Shown here: piece by piece, positions 1 through 7,439 of the stretch | How the letters are laid out: each line of letters starts with the position of its first letter | How positions within the stretch are numbered: position 1 is the stretch's first letter | Assembly: GCF_900106035.1 (NCBI RefSeq) | Contig: NZ_FNUC01000001.1 | Span: 62,001-126,000 of the forward strand | From: Jiangella alba | GTDB taxonomy: Bacteria; Actinomycetota; Actinomycetes; Jiangellales; Jiangellaceae | Length of the DNA: 64,000 nucleotides | Direction of reading: 5' to 3' | Notes under the pieces: model-generated | What the model saw: the letters and a program-made list of their open reading frames with translations, nothing else | Databases searched by the model: none | What the model was told of the DNA's origin: nothing | Translations under genes and position numbers: made by a program

Positions 1-2686
1 TGTCGAGGAACCCGCCGGTCGAGCCGTTGACCGCGTACCACATGACGTCCGGGTCGTCGGCGGCCACGACGAGGTTGCCGTTGCCGGTGCCGCCGGCGAC
101 GGGCAGCCGGTTGTGCTGGCGCCAGGACTCGCCGCCGTCGTCGGTGGTCCACGGCCCGGCCTTCAGGTACTGGGTGATGGCGGCGACGTCCGGGTCGGCC
201 GGGGTCGTCGCGATGGGGCCGGCGCCGGAGTTCGGCCCGATCGGCTGCCAGGCGGCCGGGCTGTTCGAGTTGCCCACCGGCGCGACCACCTCGAACGTCG
301 CCGAGCCGATCAGCCCGACGCCGTCCTGCGTGGTCGCCGAGACGTCGACGGCGTAGGCGCCCACCTTCGGGCCGGTGAGGGCGGCGCGGTACCAGCTGCC
401 GTGGTCGTGCTCGACCTGGACGGTGACCGGACGGCCGCGCGGCGGCGTCACCGTCACCGTCGGCGGCTCGCCGAGCGGGCCGGGCGTCCAGATGAAGGCC
501 TCCGACGTGCCGTCGCTCGGGTCGGGCGAGGTCTGCACGACGAGGCTCCGCGCGGCCAGCAGGTACGGCACCCGGACCTCCTCGTCGCCGGCGGTGGCGA
601 CGATCCAGCCGGACAGGTCGGCGTCCTGCTCGGGCCGGTCCGCGGACACCGTGACCTCGACCGCGAGCTCGCCGCCGGCCGGGATGGTCGCCTCGGCCGG
701 CGTGACGGTGACCGTGCCGGCGCTGCCCGGCGCCGCCTGGGCCGCCAGCGCGACCGTGACGTCGGCGTCGGACGTGTTGCGCAGGGTGGTCGTGCCGCTG
801 CCGCCGATGACCGGCGTGGTGAGGTCGGCCAGGCCGAGCGACACCGAGGCGGGCGACGCGATCAGGTCCGCGGCCGCCGCGGCGGCGACGTCGAGCCGTC
901 CCGCGCCGGAGATCGTCGGGCCGGCCTCGACCGGCGCCGCCGACCCGGTGAGCCGGGCGTTCACGTCGGCGACGGGTTCGTCGGGGCGCAGCTGGCGCAC
1001 CAGCGCCGCGGCGCCGGCGACGTGCGGGGCGGCCATGCTGGTGCCGGAGAGCCGGTACTGGCCGGGCGCCCACCACTGGGTCGGGATCGCCGACATGATC
1101 TCGAAGCCGGGCGCCACGAGGTCGGGCTCGATCGAGTAGTCCGGCGACGGGCCGCGCGAGCTGAACCCGAGCACCTGGTCGGTGACGTCCTCACCGGAGA
1201 TCTCGATCTGCACCGGCCCGGCGCCGAGGTCGCGCTTCAGCACGTCCCACTGCGACTCGAGCAGGCTCATGACGACCAGCTCGTCGAGCCGGAAGTCGTC
1301 GCCGGAGATCGCGTTGCTCGGCAGCGGGACGTCGACGACGCCGGGCTCGGCGCCGCCGTCGAGCGCGGACGGCGCGCCGGGGTCCTCGCCCATCAGCACC
1401 GGGCCGCCGAAGTTGTCGATGTAGGCGAGCAGCGCGACGGCGCCGCGCTCCTCGGCCAGCCGGGCCTGCTCGATCATCCACGGCGCGACGTCGGTGATCT
1501 GGGCCGGCAGGTTCTGCCGGTAGGCGACCACCTTGCCGCTGACGTCGCCGACGCGGTCGTAGTCCTCCTCGTAGCCGTCGCCGACGTCGACCAGCTCGGC
1601 GACCACGGGTGTCTCGGGCGCCGGCGCGGAGAACGGCACCCGGAACGTGGCGATCGGCTCCTGGCGGGGCGCGGCCAGCCGGGCCGTCGGCAGCACCAGC
1701 GCGCTCGCCGACGCGCCGACCGACAGTACGCCGTCGGCCAGCGCCGGGCTGCCCATGGTGTGGGCTCCGGGGCCGGAGTTGCCGGACGACGCGACCACCA
1801 CGACACCGGCCTCGGTGGCGGCGGTGGACGCGAGACCGATCGGGTCGGTGCCGTCGCCGGGGCCGCCGAGGCTCATGTTCACCACGTCGGCCCGGTAGGG
1901 GTTGTCCGGGTCGGTGGCCGCCTCGAGGCCGGCGATGATGTCGGACTCCCAGCCCTCGCCGATCTCGTTCATCACCTTGTAGGCGGTGAGCTGCGCGCCG
2001 GGTGCGACGCCGGTGACCGCCGCGGCGGGGTCGCCGGTGCCGGCGATGATGCCGGCGACGTGGGTGCCGTGGCCGTTGTCGTCCATCGGGTCGTCGTCGC
2101 CGTTGACGAAGTCGTGGCCGGCGACGACCTTGTGGTCCGGGCCGAACCCGCCGCCCAGCGACGGGTGGGTGTAGTCGACGCCGGAGTCGAGGACGGCGAC
2201 GACGGTGCCGGTGCCGTCGGCGGGCCCGCCGGCCGGCGCCTCCTGCTCCCAGACCTCGGGGGCGCCGACGAGCGGCACGCTGACGTCGGTGCTGGCCCGG
2301 ACCCGCTGGTCCGGTACCACGTCGGCGACGCCGGGCAGCTGCCGCAGCGCGTCGACGTCGTCGGCCGGGACGGTGAGCGCGACGGCGTGCACCAGGCCGG
2401 TGAACTCGTGCTCGACCTCGGCGTCGATGCCCTGGTCCGCGGCCGCCGACAGCATCGTGCGCTGGGCGGTGACGGCGGCACGCTCGGTCTGGGCGTTCGC
2501 GGCCGCGAGTTCGGCGGGCGCGACGGGTTCGCCGCCGGGGCCGGCCATGAGGACGATGACGCGGGTGTCGGCCGCCGGGTCGGTCTCGGCGGCCGCGCCG
2601 GTGGCGAACGGGGTCAGGCCGGCCGCGGCGAGGGCGACGGCCAGTGCGGCGCCGGATCCGGCGCGGAGTCGTCGAGCAATCATCAT
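1..2686 (-). CDS. Secreted S8 (subtilisin-like) serine protease, 3' part cut by window edge
   Basis: This is a secreted subtilase; about 895 codons are visible and the C-terminus lies beyond the left edge. The N-terminus has a signal peptide: MMIARR followed by an Ala/Leu-rich core to about residue 33. A propeptide-inhibitor-like region spans about 40-130. The catalytic Asp is in VLDSG (about D167), the His in NGHGTH (about H206), the oxyanion Asn in SSGNSGP (about N303) and the Ser in SGTSMAAP (about S550). A PA-like insertion lies between about 360 and 470, and beta-rich Fn3-like domains follow the catalytic region. Two adjacent ATG codons can serve as start (2686 and 2683); a GGGAG sequence precedes them. 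The gene is divergent from the two-HTH regulator at 2814. The family and triad are seen directly; the substrate is unknown. Confidence 0.93.
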   Translation of the reverse strand, partial: MMIARRLRAGSGAALAVALAAAGLTPFATGAAAETDPAADTRVIVLMAGPGGEPVAPAELAAANAQTERAAVTAQRTMLSAAADQGIDAEVEHEFTGLVHAVALTVPADDVDALRQLPGVADVVPDQRVRASTDVSVPLVGAPEVWEQEAPAGGPADGTGTVVAVLDSGVDYTHPSLGGGFGPDHKVVAGHDFVNGDDDPMDDNGHGTHVAGIIAGTGDPAAAVTGVAPGAQLTAYKVMNEIGEGWESDIIAGLEAATDPDNPYRADVVNMSLGGPGDGTDPIGLASTAATEAGVVVVASSGNSGPGAHTMGSPALADGVLSVGASASALVLPTARLAAPRQEPIATFRVPFSAPAPETPVVAELVDVGDGYEEDYDRVGDVSGKVVAYRQNLPAQITDVAPWMIEQARLAEERGAVALLAYIDNFGGPVLMGEDPGAPSALDGGAEPGVVDVPLPSNAISGDDFRLDELVVMSLLESQWDVLKRDLGAGPVQIEISGEDVTDQVLGFSSRGPSPDYSIEPDLVAPGFEIMSAIPTQWWAPGQYRLSGTSMAAPHVAGAAALVRQLRPDEPVADVNARLTGSAAPVEAGPTISGAGRLDVAAAAAADLIASPASVSLGLADLTTPVIGGSGTTTLRNTSDADVTVALAAQAAPGSAGTVTVTPAEATIPAGGELAVEVTVSADRPEQDADLSGWIVATAGDEEVRVPYLLAARSLVVQTSPDPSDGTSEAFIWTPGPLGEPPTVTVTPPRGRPVTVQVEHDHGSWYRAALTGPKVGAYAVDVSATTQDGVGLIGSATFEVVAPVGNSNSPAAWQPIGPNSGAGPIATTPADPDVAAITQYLKAGPWTTDDGGESWRQHNRLPVAGGTGNGNLVVAADDPDVMWYAVNGSTGGFLD

Positions 2687-2700
2687 GCTCCCGAGGTCAG

Positions 2701-2723
2701 ACCGCGGGCGGGGGTTCCGCGGT
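2701..2723. promoter_or_regulatory. Inverted repeat in the protease leader
   Basis: ACCGCGG (2701-2707) and CCGCGGT (2717-2723) form a perfect 7-bp inverted repeat with a 9-nt spacer. It sits between the predicted promoter and the start codon of the protease. It could be an operator, possibly for the divergent regulator, or an mRNA hairpin. Function is inferred only. Confidence 0.35.
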
Positions 2724-2731
2724 TTGCGACA

Positions 2732-2760
2732 TTCGTAGTGGTTGTGACTCCGTGTATCAA
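2732..2760 (-). promoter_or_regulatory. Predicted promoter of the protease gene
   Basis: Read on the minus strand, TTGATA (2760-2755) and TACGAA (2737-2732) are separated by exactly 17 nt. This fits a sigma-70-type -35/-10 pair and would place the start of transcription next to the inverted repeat at 2701-2723. Confidence 0.4.
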
Positions 2761-2781
2761 TGGCTGTAGCTGGCCGCTTGC

Positions 2782-2802
2782 GGCCGGTGGCACATACCGG
2801 CC
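2782..2802. promoter_or_regulatory. Inverted repeat upstream of the HTH regulator
   Basis: GGCCGGT (2782-2788) and ACCGGCC (2796-2802) are a perfect inverted repeat around a 7-nt spacer, ending 11 nt before the chosen ATG at 2814. The position suggests an autoregulatory operator or a leader hairpin. No experimental support is possible here. Confidence 0.35.
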
Positions 2803-2813
2803 ACATTGGGACG

Positions 2814-3788
2814 ATGACGACCGACGACGACTCCTCGCTCGCCCCGGTGGGCCTTGCCCCGTTCGACGAAGAGGTCTACCGCACCCTTCTGACCTGCGTC
2901 GACGCCACGCCGGCGGCGCTGGCGCAGCAGCTCGGGCAGCCCGAGGGCCGGGTCGACCGCGCGTGCGGGCGGCTGCGTGCGCTCGGGCTGGTCATCCGGA
3001 TGTCCGGACGGCGCCGCCGCTACACCGCCGTCGACCCCGAGGCCGCGCTCGACGCGCTGGTCCGCGAGCGCGCCGGCGAGCTCGACCAGGTGCGCGGCTC
3101 CGCCCTCGCGCTGTCGTCGATCTTCCACGCCGCCCGCCGCCAGGCCGGCGGCGGCAGCACCGTCGAGCTGCTCAACGGGCCCGAGGAGCAGGGCCGCTGG
3201 TTCGTCCGGCTGCAGCACCAGGTGCGCTCGGAGATGATGGTGCTGGACCGCCCGCCCTACGTGCTGGCCGCCGTCAACCCGGTCGAGCCGGTGCGCCTCG
3301 ACAGCGGCGTGCACTGGCGGGCCATCTACGCGCCGGAGGCGCTCGAGGTGCCCGGCGCCATGGACGAGATCGACGACCTCACCCGCCGCGGCGAGCAGGG
3401 CCGCGTCCTGCCCGGGCTGCCGATGAAGCTGGCCATCGCCGACCGCCGGGTCGCGCTACTGCCGCTGTCGATGGAGGTGGGCCACGCGCAGGGACTGGTG
3501 ATCCGCGAGTCGACGCTGCTCGACGCGCTGGTGGAGCTGTTCGAGGTGTACTGGGCGCGGGCGACGCCGCTGCCGTCGTCGCCCGCGGCGTTCGACCCGG
3601 ACGCGCCGGACGAGGACCGGCAGCTGGTGCGGCTGCTGGCGGCGGGGCTCACGGACAACGCCATCGCGCGCCAGCTCGGGCTGTCGACGCGCACCATGCG
3701 ACGGCGCACCCGGCGGCTGTTCGACCAGTTGCAGGCGACGAACCGGTTCCAGGCCGGGATCCAGGCGGCCCGGCGCGGGTGGTGGTGA
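2814..3788 (+). CDS. Transcriptional regulator with N-terminal TrmB-like winged helix and C-terminal LuxR-type HTH
   Basis: The protein has about 324 residues and two DNA-binding regions. A winged-helix module at about 15-75 contains TPAALAQQLGQPEGRVDRAC and a basic RRRRY wing. A LuxR/GerE-like HTH near the C-terminus (about 265-315) contains LTDNAIARQLGLSTRTMRRR. The middle (about 90-250) is a ligand-sensing-like region. This layout is seen in TrmB/LuxR regulators of actinobacteria that sit next to secreted subtilases. The ATG at 2814 is preferred because GGGA precedes it and the protein aligns from there; an ATG at 2760 has no ribosome binding site. It probably controls the divergent protease; that is inference from position. 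Confidence 0.82.
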   Translation: MTTDDDSSLAPVGLAPFDEEVYRTLLTCVDATPAALAQQLGQPEGRVDRACGRLRALGLVIRMSGRRRRYTAVDPEAALDALVRERAGELDQVRGSALALSSIFHAARRQAGGGSTVELLNGPEEQGRWFVRLQHQVRSEMMVLDRPPYVLAAVNPVEPVRLDSGVHWRAIYAPEALEVPGAMDEIDDLTRRGEQGRVLPGLPMKLAIADRRVALLPLSMEVGHAQGLVIRESTLLDALVELFEVYWARATPLPSSPAAFDPDAPDEDRQLVRLLAAGLTDNAIARQLGLSTRTMRRRTRRLFDQLQATNRFQAGIQAARRGWW

Positions 3789-3830
3789 ACGGGGCGCGGC
3801 GGGCCGGGACGCGTGCCAGGATGGTGCGCC

Positions 3831-4388
3831 GTGCCACGGATACCAGTTGCCGCCGCCGTCGTCGCCCTGCTCGTGCTGACCGGCTGCGGCGGCGACGACG
3901 ACCCGGCCGCCGACGCGCCCGCGGCGACCAGCGAGCCGTCGGCGGCCCCGTCCGACCCCGAGCCGACGGCCTCGCCGTCGCCGGGCGGTGACGACACCGG
4001 GCTGGCCGCGCTGGACCCGTGCGCGATGGTCGACGCCGCCGGGCTGGCGTCGCTCGGGCTGACCGGCGGCGAGGCGAAGGAGGTCGGCGACGCGCGGGTC
4101 TGCCGGCACCGGCTCGAGGGCCCGACGCTGGACGAGAGCTTCACCGTGTCGATCGAGCTGTTCGACGGCCTCGGCGCCGCCGACATCGTCGCGACGGACG
4201 TCCAGCCGCTGCCGCCGGTCGGCACGCACGAGGCCGTGACGTTCACCGGCACCACCGGCGGCTGCGTCGTCAGCCTCGCCGTCACCGCGACGTCCCGCCT
4301 CGACGCCACCGCCGTCGGCGGCGACCCGGCGCTGGCCTGCGACCACGCGGCCGCCCTGGCCGCTCTCGCCGAGCCCGCGCTGCCCTGA
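3831..4388 (+). CDS. DUF3558-like lipoprotein
   Basis: The 185-residue protein is predicted to be lipid-anchored. A short signal peptide ends in the lipobox LTGC, with the lipidated Cys at residue 19, followed by an acidic Pro/Ala/Ser-rich linker to about residue 60. The folded domain begins with a DPCAMVDAAGL-like segment and contains three further cysteines, as in DUF3558 lipoproteins of actinobacteria. The GTG at 3831 is chosen because AGGA lies 9 nt upstream and the signal peptide starts there; a GTG at 3813 is in frame. It is convergent with the metallo-hydrolase at 4396. The role is unknown. Confidence 0.8.
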   Translation: MPRIPVAAAVVALLVLTGCGGDDDPAADAPAATSEPSAAPSDPEPTASPSPGGDDTGLAALDPCAMVDAAGLASLGLTGGEAKEVGDARVCRHRLEGPTLDESFTVSIELFDGLGAADIVATDVQPLPPVGTHEAVTFTGTTGGCVVSLAVTATSRLDATAVGGDPALACDHAAALAALAEPALP

Positions 4389-4395
4389 CGAGCGG

Positions 4396-5229
4396 CTACT
4401 CGGGCGCCGCGTCGCGCTCGCGTCGCCGGGCGAGGCTGTCGCGTTGCCCGGTGTGCACGTCGACCGCCCACTCCCAGCCGGGCTTGGCCGACGGGCCGAT
4501 GCGAGGGTCGACGGGTGCGCGGCCGTCGCGCAGGGCGTGCACGTACGCGCGGTCGAGGTCGATGCGCGCGCGGAACTGGTCGGGCCCGCCGACGGACCCG
4601 TGACCCGGGACGACGACCTCGACGTCGCCGGCCACGTCGTCGAACAGCCGTAGTGCGGCGAGGTAGTCCTCGACCGGGTCCGTGGCGGCGCCGACGTCGA
4701 GCATCGGGACCAGCACGTCGGACAGCATGTCGCCGGCGACGAGCACACGGGGCTCCTCGACCAGCAGCGCGGCGTGGCCCTCGGCATGCCCTCGATGCTC
4801 GATGATCCGCACCCGCGGGCCGTCCCACGGAAGCCGCGTGGTTCCGGCGGGCAGGCCGGTGATGCGGCCGAAGAGGTCGAGCGGCACCTCGTCGGCGATC
4901 TCGGGCGGCAGCCCCTCGGCGGCGCGGGCCCGCCAGTCGGCGTCCGACAGCACGTCGCGCATGACGGCCGCGCAGCGGGCGGTGCCGTAGCGGGGCGCTT
5001 CGCCGAGGTCGGCGTGCCAGAGCACGTGGTCCCAGTCGGGATGCGTCGCGAAGCCGGCCACCACCGGCCGGCCCGCCTCGGACAGGTCGGTCGCGAGGCA
5101 GGTCAGCTCGCCGGCCGTGAGGCCGGGGTCGACGACCAGGACGCCGTCGCGGCCCTGCACGACGACGGCGTTGTTCTCGAGCAACGCGCTCTGGTGGACC
5201 TGCACACCCTCAGCGACCCGCGTCAGCAT
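4396..5229 (-). CDS. MBL-fold metallo-hydrolase
   Basis: The 277-residue cytoplasmic hydrolase has the metallo-beta-lactamase fold. Metal-ligand motifs are visible in order: THPDWDH (62-68), HAEGH (148-152), GDML (D167) and PGHGS (H210). The first motif reads HxDxDH, so Asp replaces the usual second His of HxHxDH. This could alter metal site 1 or reflect a subfamily preference. The substrate cannot be told; such proteins include lactonases and thioesterase-like enzymes. The gene lies 60 bp downstream of the AlkB homologue on the same strand, but there is no evidence of a shared role. Confidence 0.85.
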   Translation of the reverse strand: MLTRVAEGVQVHQSALLENNAVVVQGRDGVLVVDPGLTAGELTCLATDLSEAGRPVVAGFATHPDWDHVLWHADLGEAPRYGTARCAAVMRDVLSDADWRARAAEGLPPEIADEVPLDLFGRITGLPAGTTRLPWDGPRVRIIEHRGHAEGHAALLVEEPRVLVAGDMLSDVLVPMLDVGAATDPVEDYLAALRLFDDVAGDVEVVVPGHGSVGGPDQFRARIDLDRAYVHALRDGRAPVDPRIGPSAKPGWEWAVDVHTGQRDSLARRRERDAAPE

Positions 5230-5289
5230 GAGCCCGCCTCTCCCCTGTGGTTGCCGGGAGCGTAGTACCCGTGGCGCCGCGGGGTACTA

Positions 5290-5922
5290 CTAGCGGACTC
5301 CCCTGGGCCGGAACTGGACGCTGATGCGCGGGCCGACCGGCTTCGCCGTCTTCGGGACCGCGTGCTCCCACGTCCGCTGGCAGGACCCGCCCATGACCAG
5401 GAGGTCGCCGTGGCCGACGGCGAAGCGGAGGGTGGCGCTGCCGCCGCCGCGCTGGCGCAGCAGCAGGGCACGCGGCGCGCCGAGCGAGACGATGGCGACC
5501 ATGGTGTCCTCGGTGCGGCTGCGCCCGATGGTGTCGCCGTGCCAGGCGACGCTGTCGCGACCGTCGCGGTAGAAGCACATGCCGGCCGTGGTGAACGGCT
5601 CGCCCAGCTCGGCGGCGTAGTGCCGGCTCAGCGCCTCGCGGGCGTCGGTGAGCAGGGGGTCGGGCAGCGGCTCGGCGTCGCCGTAGAAGCGCACCAGCCG
5701 AGGGACGTCGACCACCCGCTCGTACATGGTGCGCCGCTCGGCCCGCCACGGCACCGACTCGACCAGCCCGGTGAACAGCTGGTCGGACCCGGCGACCCAC
5801 CCCCGCCGGACGTCGACCCAGGCGCCCTGGGTGAGCACGGTGCGCTCGACGGCGCCGCCGAGCGTACCGAGCGTGGCACCGGCGGCGGTGTCGAGCAGGG
5901 AGGCTTGGAAGGCAACGCTCAT
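5290..5922 (-). CDS. AlkB-like 2-oxoglutarate/Fe(II) dioxygenase (alkylated nucleic acid repair)
   Basis: The 210-residue protein resembles AlkB-family oxidative demethylases, which remove methyl groups from damaged DNA or RNA bases. The Fe(II) ligands are visible as WHGD (H128, D130) and a distal His in TWEHAVP (H187). The 2-oxoglutarate-binding arginines are in GPRISVQFRPR (R199, R205). The ATG at 5922 follows a sequence that contains a LexA-like box (5942-5957), so SOS induction is likely. The upstream reductase gene ends at 5955, so the box overlaps that gene's last codon. Confidence 0.9.
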   Translation of the reverse strand: MSVAFQASLLDTAAGATLGTLGGAVERTVLTQGAWVDVRRGWVAGSDQLFTGLVESVPWRAERRTMYERVVDVPRLVRFYGDAEPLPDPLLTDAREALSRHYAAELGEPFTTAGMCFYRDGRDSVAWHGDTIGRSRTEDTMVAIVSLGAPRALLLRQRGGGSATLRFAVGHGDLLVMGGSCQRTWEHAVPKTAKPVGPRISVQFRPRGVR

Positions 5923-5941
5923 GCCGCCAGGCTACCCTGAT

Positions 5942-5957
5942 TCGAACGGACGTTCTA
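5942..5957. promoter_or_regulatory. LexA (SOS) box-like operator upstream of the alkB homologue
   Basis: TCGAAC-GGAC-GTTCTA matches the actinobacterial/Bacillus LexA box (CGAACRNRYGTTC core) with one mismatch in the last half-site. It lies 20-35 nt upstream of the AlkB-like start codon, an ideal position for repression of a damage-repair gene. Confidence 0.6.
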
Positions 5958-6545
5958 CCCTTGCCTGATGCGGTCGTAGACGAGCGACAGCATGCCGTGC
6001 TCGCCCCTGGCTTCGCTCGCCAGCGCCCACTCGGCGGCGGGCAGGCCGTCGTCGAACAGCCGCGGCCCGCCGCCGAGGAAGACCGGGAACAGGGTGAGCG
6101 CCAGCCGGTCGACCACGTCGGCCGCCAGCAGCGCCTTGATGACGCTCGCGCTGGAGAGCACGAGGAGGTCGCCGCCCTCGGTCGCGGCGAGCTCCGCGAT
6201 CGCCTCGGCGGCCGACCGGTCGACGATCGTGGTGCGCTCCCACGGCGCCTCGCCGAGCGTCGAGGAGAAGACCACCTTGTCGGTCTCGACCAGCCACGTC
6301 GCGAAGGCCTCGTCACGCGGGTCGGCGCCGGCGGCGCCGATGACGGTGGGCCAGAAGCCGAGGAACCCCTCGGCGTTGACCCGTCCCATGACGGCCGTGG
6401 TGGCCGGCTCCCAGAGGCTGGTCAGGTGGTCGCGGGCCACGTCGGTGACGGCGTAGGGCAGCACCCAGCCCATGTCCTGCGGGTCCGGCCCGCTGTAGTG
6501 GCCGTCGAGCGAGAGGGCGATGTTGGTGACGACTCGGCGGTTCAT
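5955..6545 (-). CDS. Dihydrofolate reductase / RibD C-terminal family reductase
   Basis: The 196-residue protein belongs to the RibD_C/DHFR-like superfamily of NADPH-dependent reductases. The family opening is visible (VVTNIALSLDGHYSGP), as are a GR-VNAEG loop around residue 53 and the strand-loop LFPVFLGGGPRLFDD near 150. The gene starts at ATG 6545 and overlaps the 3' end of the ArsR/SRPBCC fusion gene (6542) by 4 nt (ATGA), so the two are translationally coupled. Pairing of an ArsR/AHSA1 regulator with a RibD-like reductase is common in actinobacteria. The physiological substrate is unknown. Confidence 0.87.
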   Translation of the reverse strand: MNRRVVTNIALSLDGHYSGPDPQDMGWVLPYAVTDVARDHLTSLWEPATTAVMGRVNAEGFLGFWPTVIGAAGADPRDEAFATWLVETDKVVFSSTLGEAPWERTTIVDRSAAEAIAELAATEGGDLLVLSSASVIKALLAADVVDRLALTLFPVFLGGGPRLFDDGLPAAEWALASEARGEHGMLSLVYDRIRQG

Positions 6546-7375
6546 GCGATGCTCCTCGAGGTGGGGTCGGAGAGGGCGGCGACGAGGTTGTCGAGGCTCT
6601 GGCCGTAGCCGAGCTCGATGCCCGCGATGAAGTCCGCGGACTCGACGGTGCTGCCGGCGATGCGGAGCTCGACGTCGAGCTCGGTGCCGGCGCCGCTGGG
6701 CCGCAGGTCGTAGTCGACGTGCGCGGTGAAGGCGCGCCGGCCGTCGGGCAGCATCGGGGCGAGCCGGTAGCTGAGGCGCTCACCCGGGCGCACCTCGTCG
6801 ACGACGCCCTCGGCGCGTCCGGCGACCGGGTCGGAGCCGCCGGTGTCCTCGACGTCGAGGTACTCGTGAACGATCGGCGCACCCGGCCGCGCCTCGAAGG
6901 CGAGCTCGGACACCCGCAGGTCCTCGGGCGTCCACCACCGGGCGAGCAGAGCCGGCTCGGTGAGGTGCCGCCAGACGAGGCCGGGAGGCGCCGGCAGGCG
7001 CCGGGAGAACCGGAAGGAGCGGCCGTCGGCCCACCCGGGCGCGTCCGCGGCGAGCCGTTCCGCCTCGAGATCGAGCCCGTAGCGGTCGAAGGTGGCCCGC
7101 GAGCCGGCGTTCCCATCGGCGGTGTCGGCGACCCGCCCCAGCGCGGCGGCCAGCTCGCGGAGCGGCTCGGAGCGCAGCGCGTAGATGTGGCGCTGGCCGC
7201 TGCGCTGCGAGGTGACGATGCCGGCGCGCTCGAGGGTCTGCAGGTGCTTGGTCGTCTGCGGCTGGCGCGCCCCAGCGAGCTGGGCGAGGACGCCCACCGG
7301 GCGCGGCCGCTCGGCCAGCAGGCACACCAGCCGCCAGCGGGCCGCGTCGGCCAGCGCGGAGAGGATCACGTCCAT
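6542..7375 (-). CDS. ArsR-family HTH fused to SRPBCC (AHSA1/START-like) domain
   Basis: The protein has 277 residues from ATG 7375. An ArsR winged helix covers about 1-95: ALADAARWRLVCLLAE, then the recognition helix in ARQPQTTKHLQTLERAGIV. An AHSA1-type SRPBCC ligand-binding domain follows at about 120-270 (FRFSRRLPAPPGLVWRHLTE, LARWWTPEDL). The start is set by the ArsR domain beginning there and by an operator-like repeat lying just upstream. The gene is coupled to the RibD-like gene downstream. The SRPBCC domain may sense a hydrophobic ligand; that is inference. No Cys metal-binding motif of classic ArsR is present. Confidence 0.88.
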   Translation of the reverse strand: MDVILSALADAARWRLVCLLAERPRPVGVLAQLAGARQPQTTKHLQTLERAGIVTSQRSGQRHIYALRSEPLRELAAALGRVADTADGNAGSRATFDRYGLDLEAERLAADAPGWADGRSFRFSRRLPAPPGLVWRHLTEPALLARWWTPEDLRVSELAFEARPGAPIVHEYLDVEDTGGSDPVAGRAEGVVDEVRPGERLSYRLAPMLPDGRRAFTAHVDYDLRPSGAGTELDVELRIAGSTVESADFIAGIELGYGQSLDNLVAALSDPTSRSIA

Positions 7376-7383
7376 GAGCAAAG

Positions 7384-7401
7384 TATTCACCCAAGTGAAT
7401 A
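7384..7401. promoter_or_regulatory. ArsR-type operator
   Basis: TATTCAC (7384-7390) and GTGAATA (7395-7401) form a perfect 7-bp inverted repeat with a 4-nt centre. This resembles the A/T-rich dyads bound by ArsR/SmtB proteins. It stands out in G+C-rich DNA and lies 8-26 nt upstream of the ATG of the ArsR fusion gene, so autoregulation is likely. Confidence 0.6.
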
Positions 7402-7439
7402 TTCGCGTCAAGGAATGTCCGCCTTGCGGCCGGCACGTT

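Noticed and set aside
113..3991. Very long plus-strand open frame (about 1290 codons) opposite the protease
   Set aside because: It is Arg/Gly/Asp low-complexity shadow coding caused by high G+C. The minus strand encodes a complete protease signature and the frame crosses an intergenic promoter.
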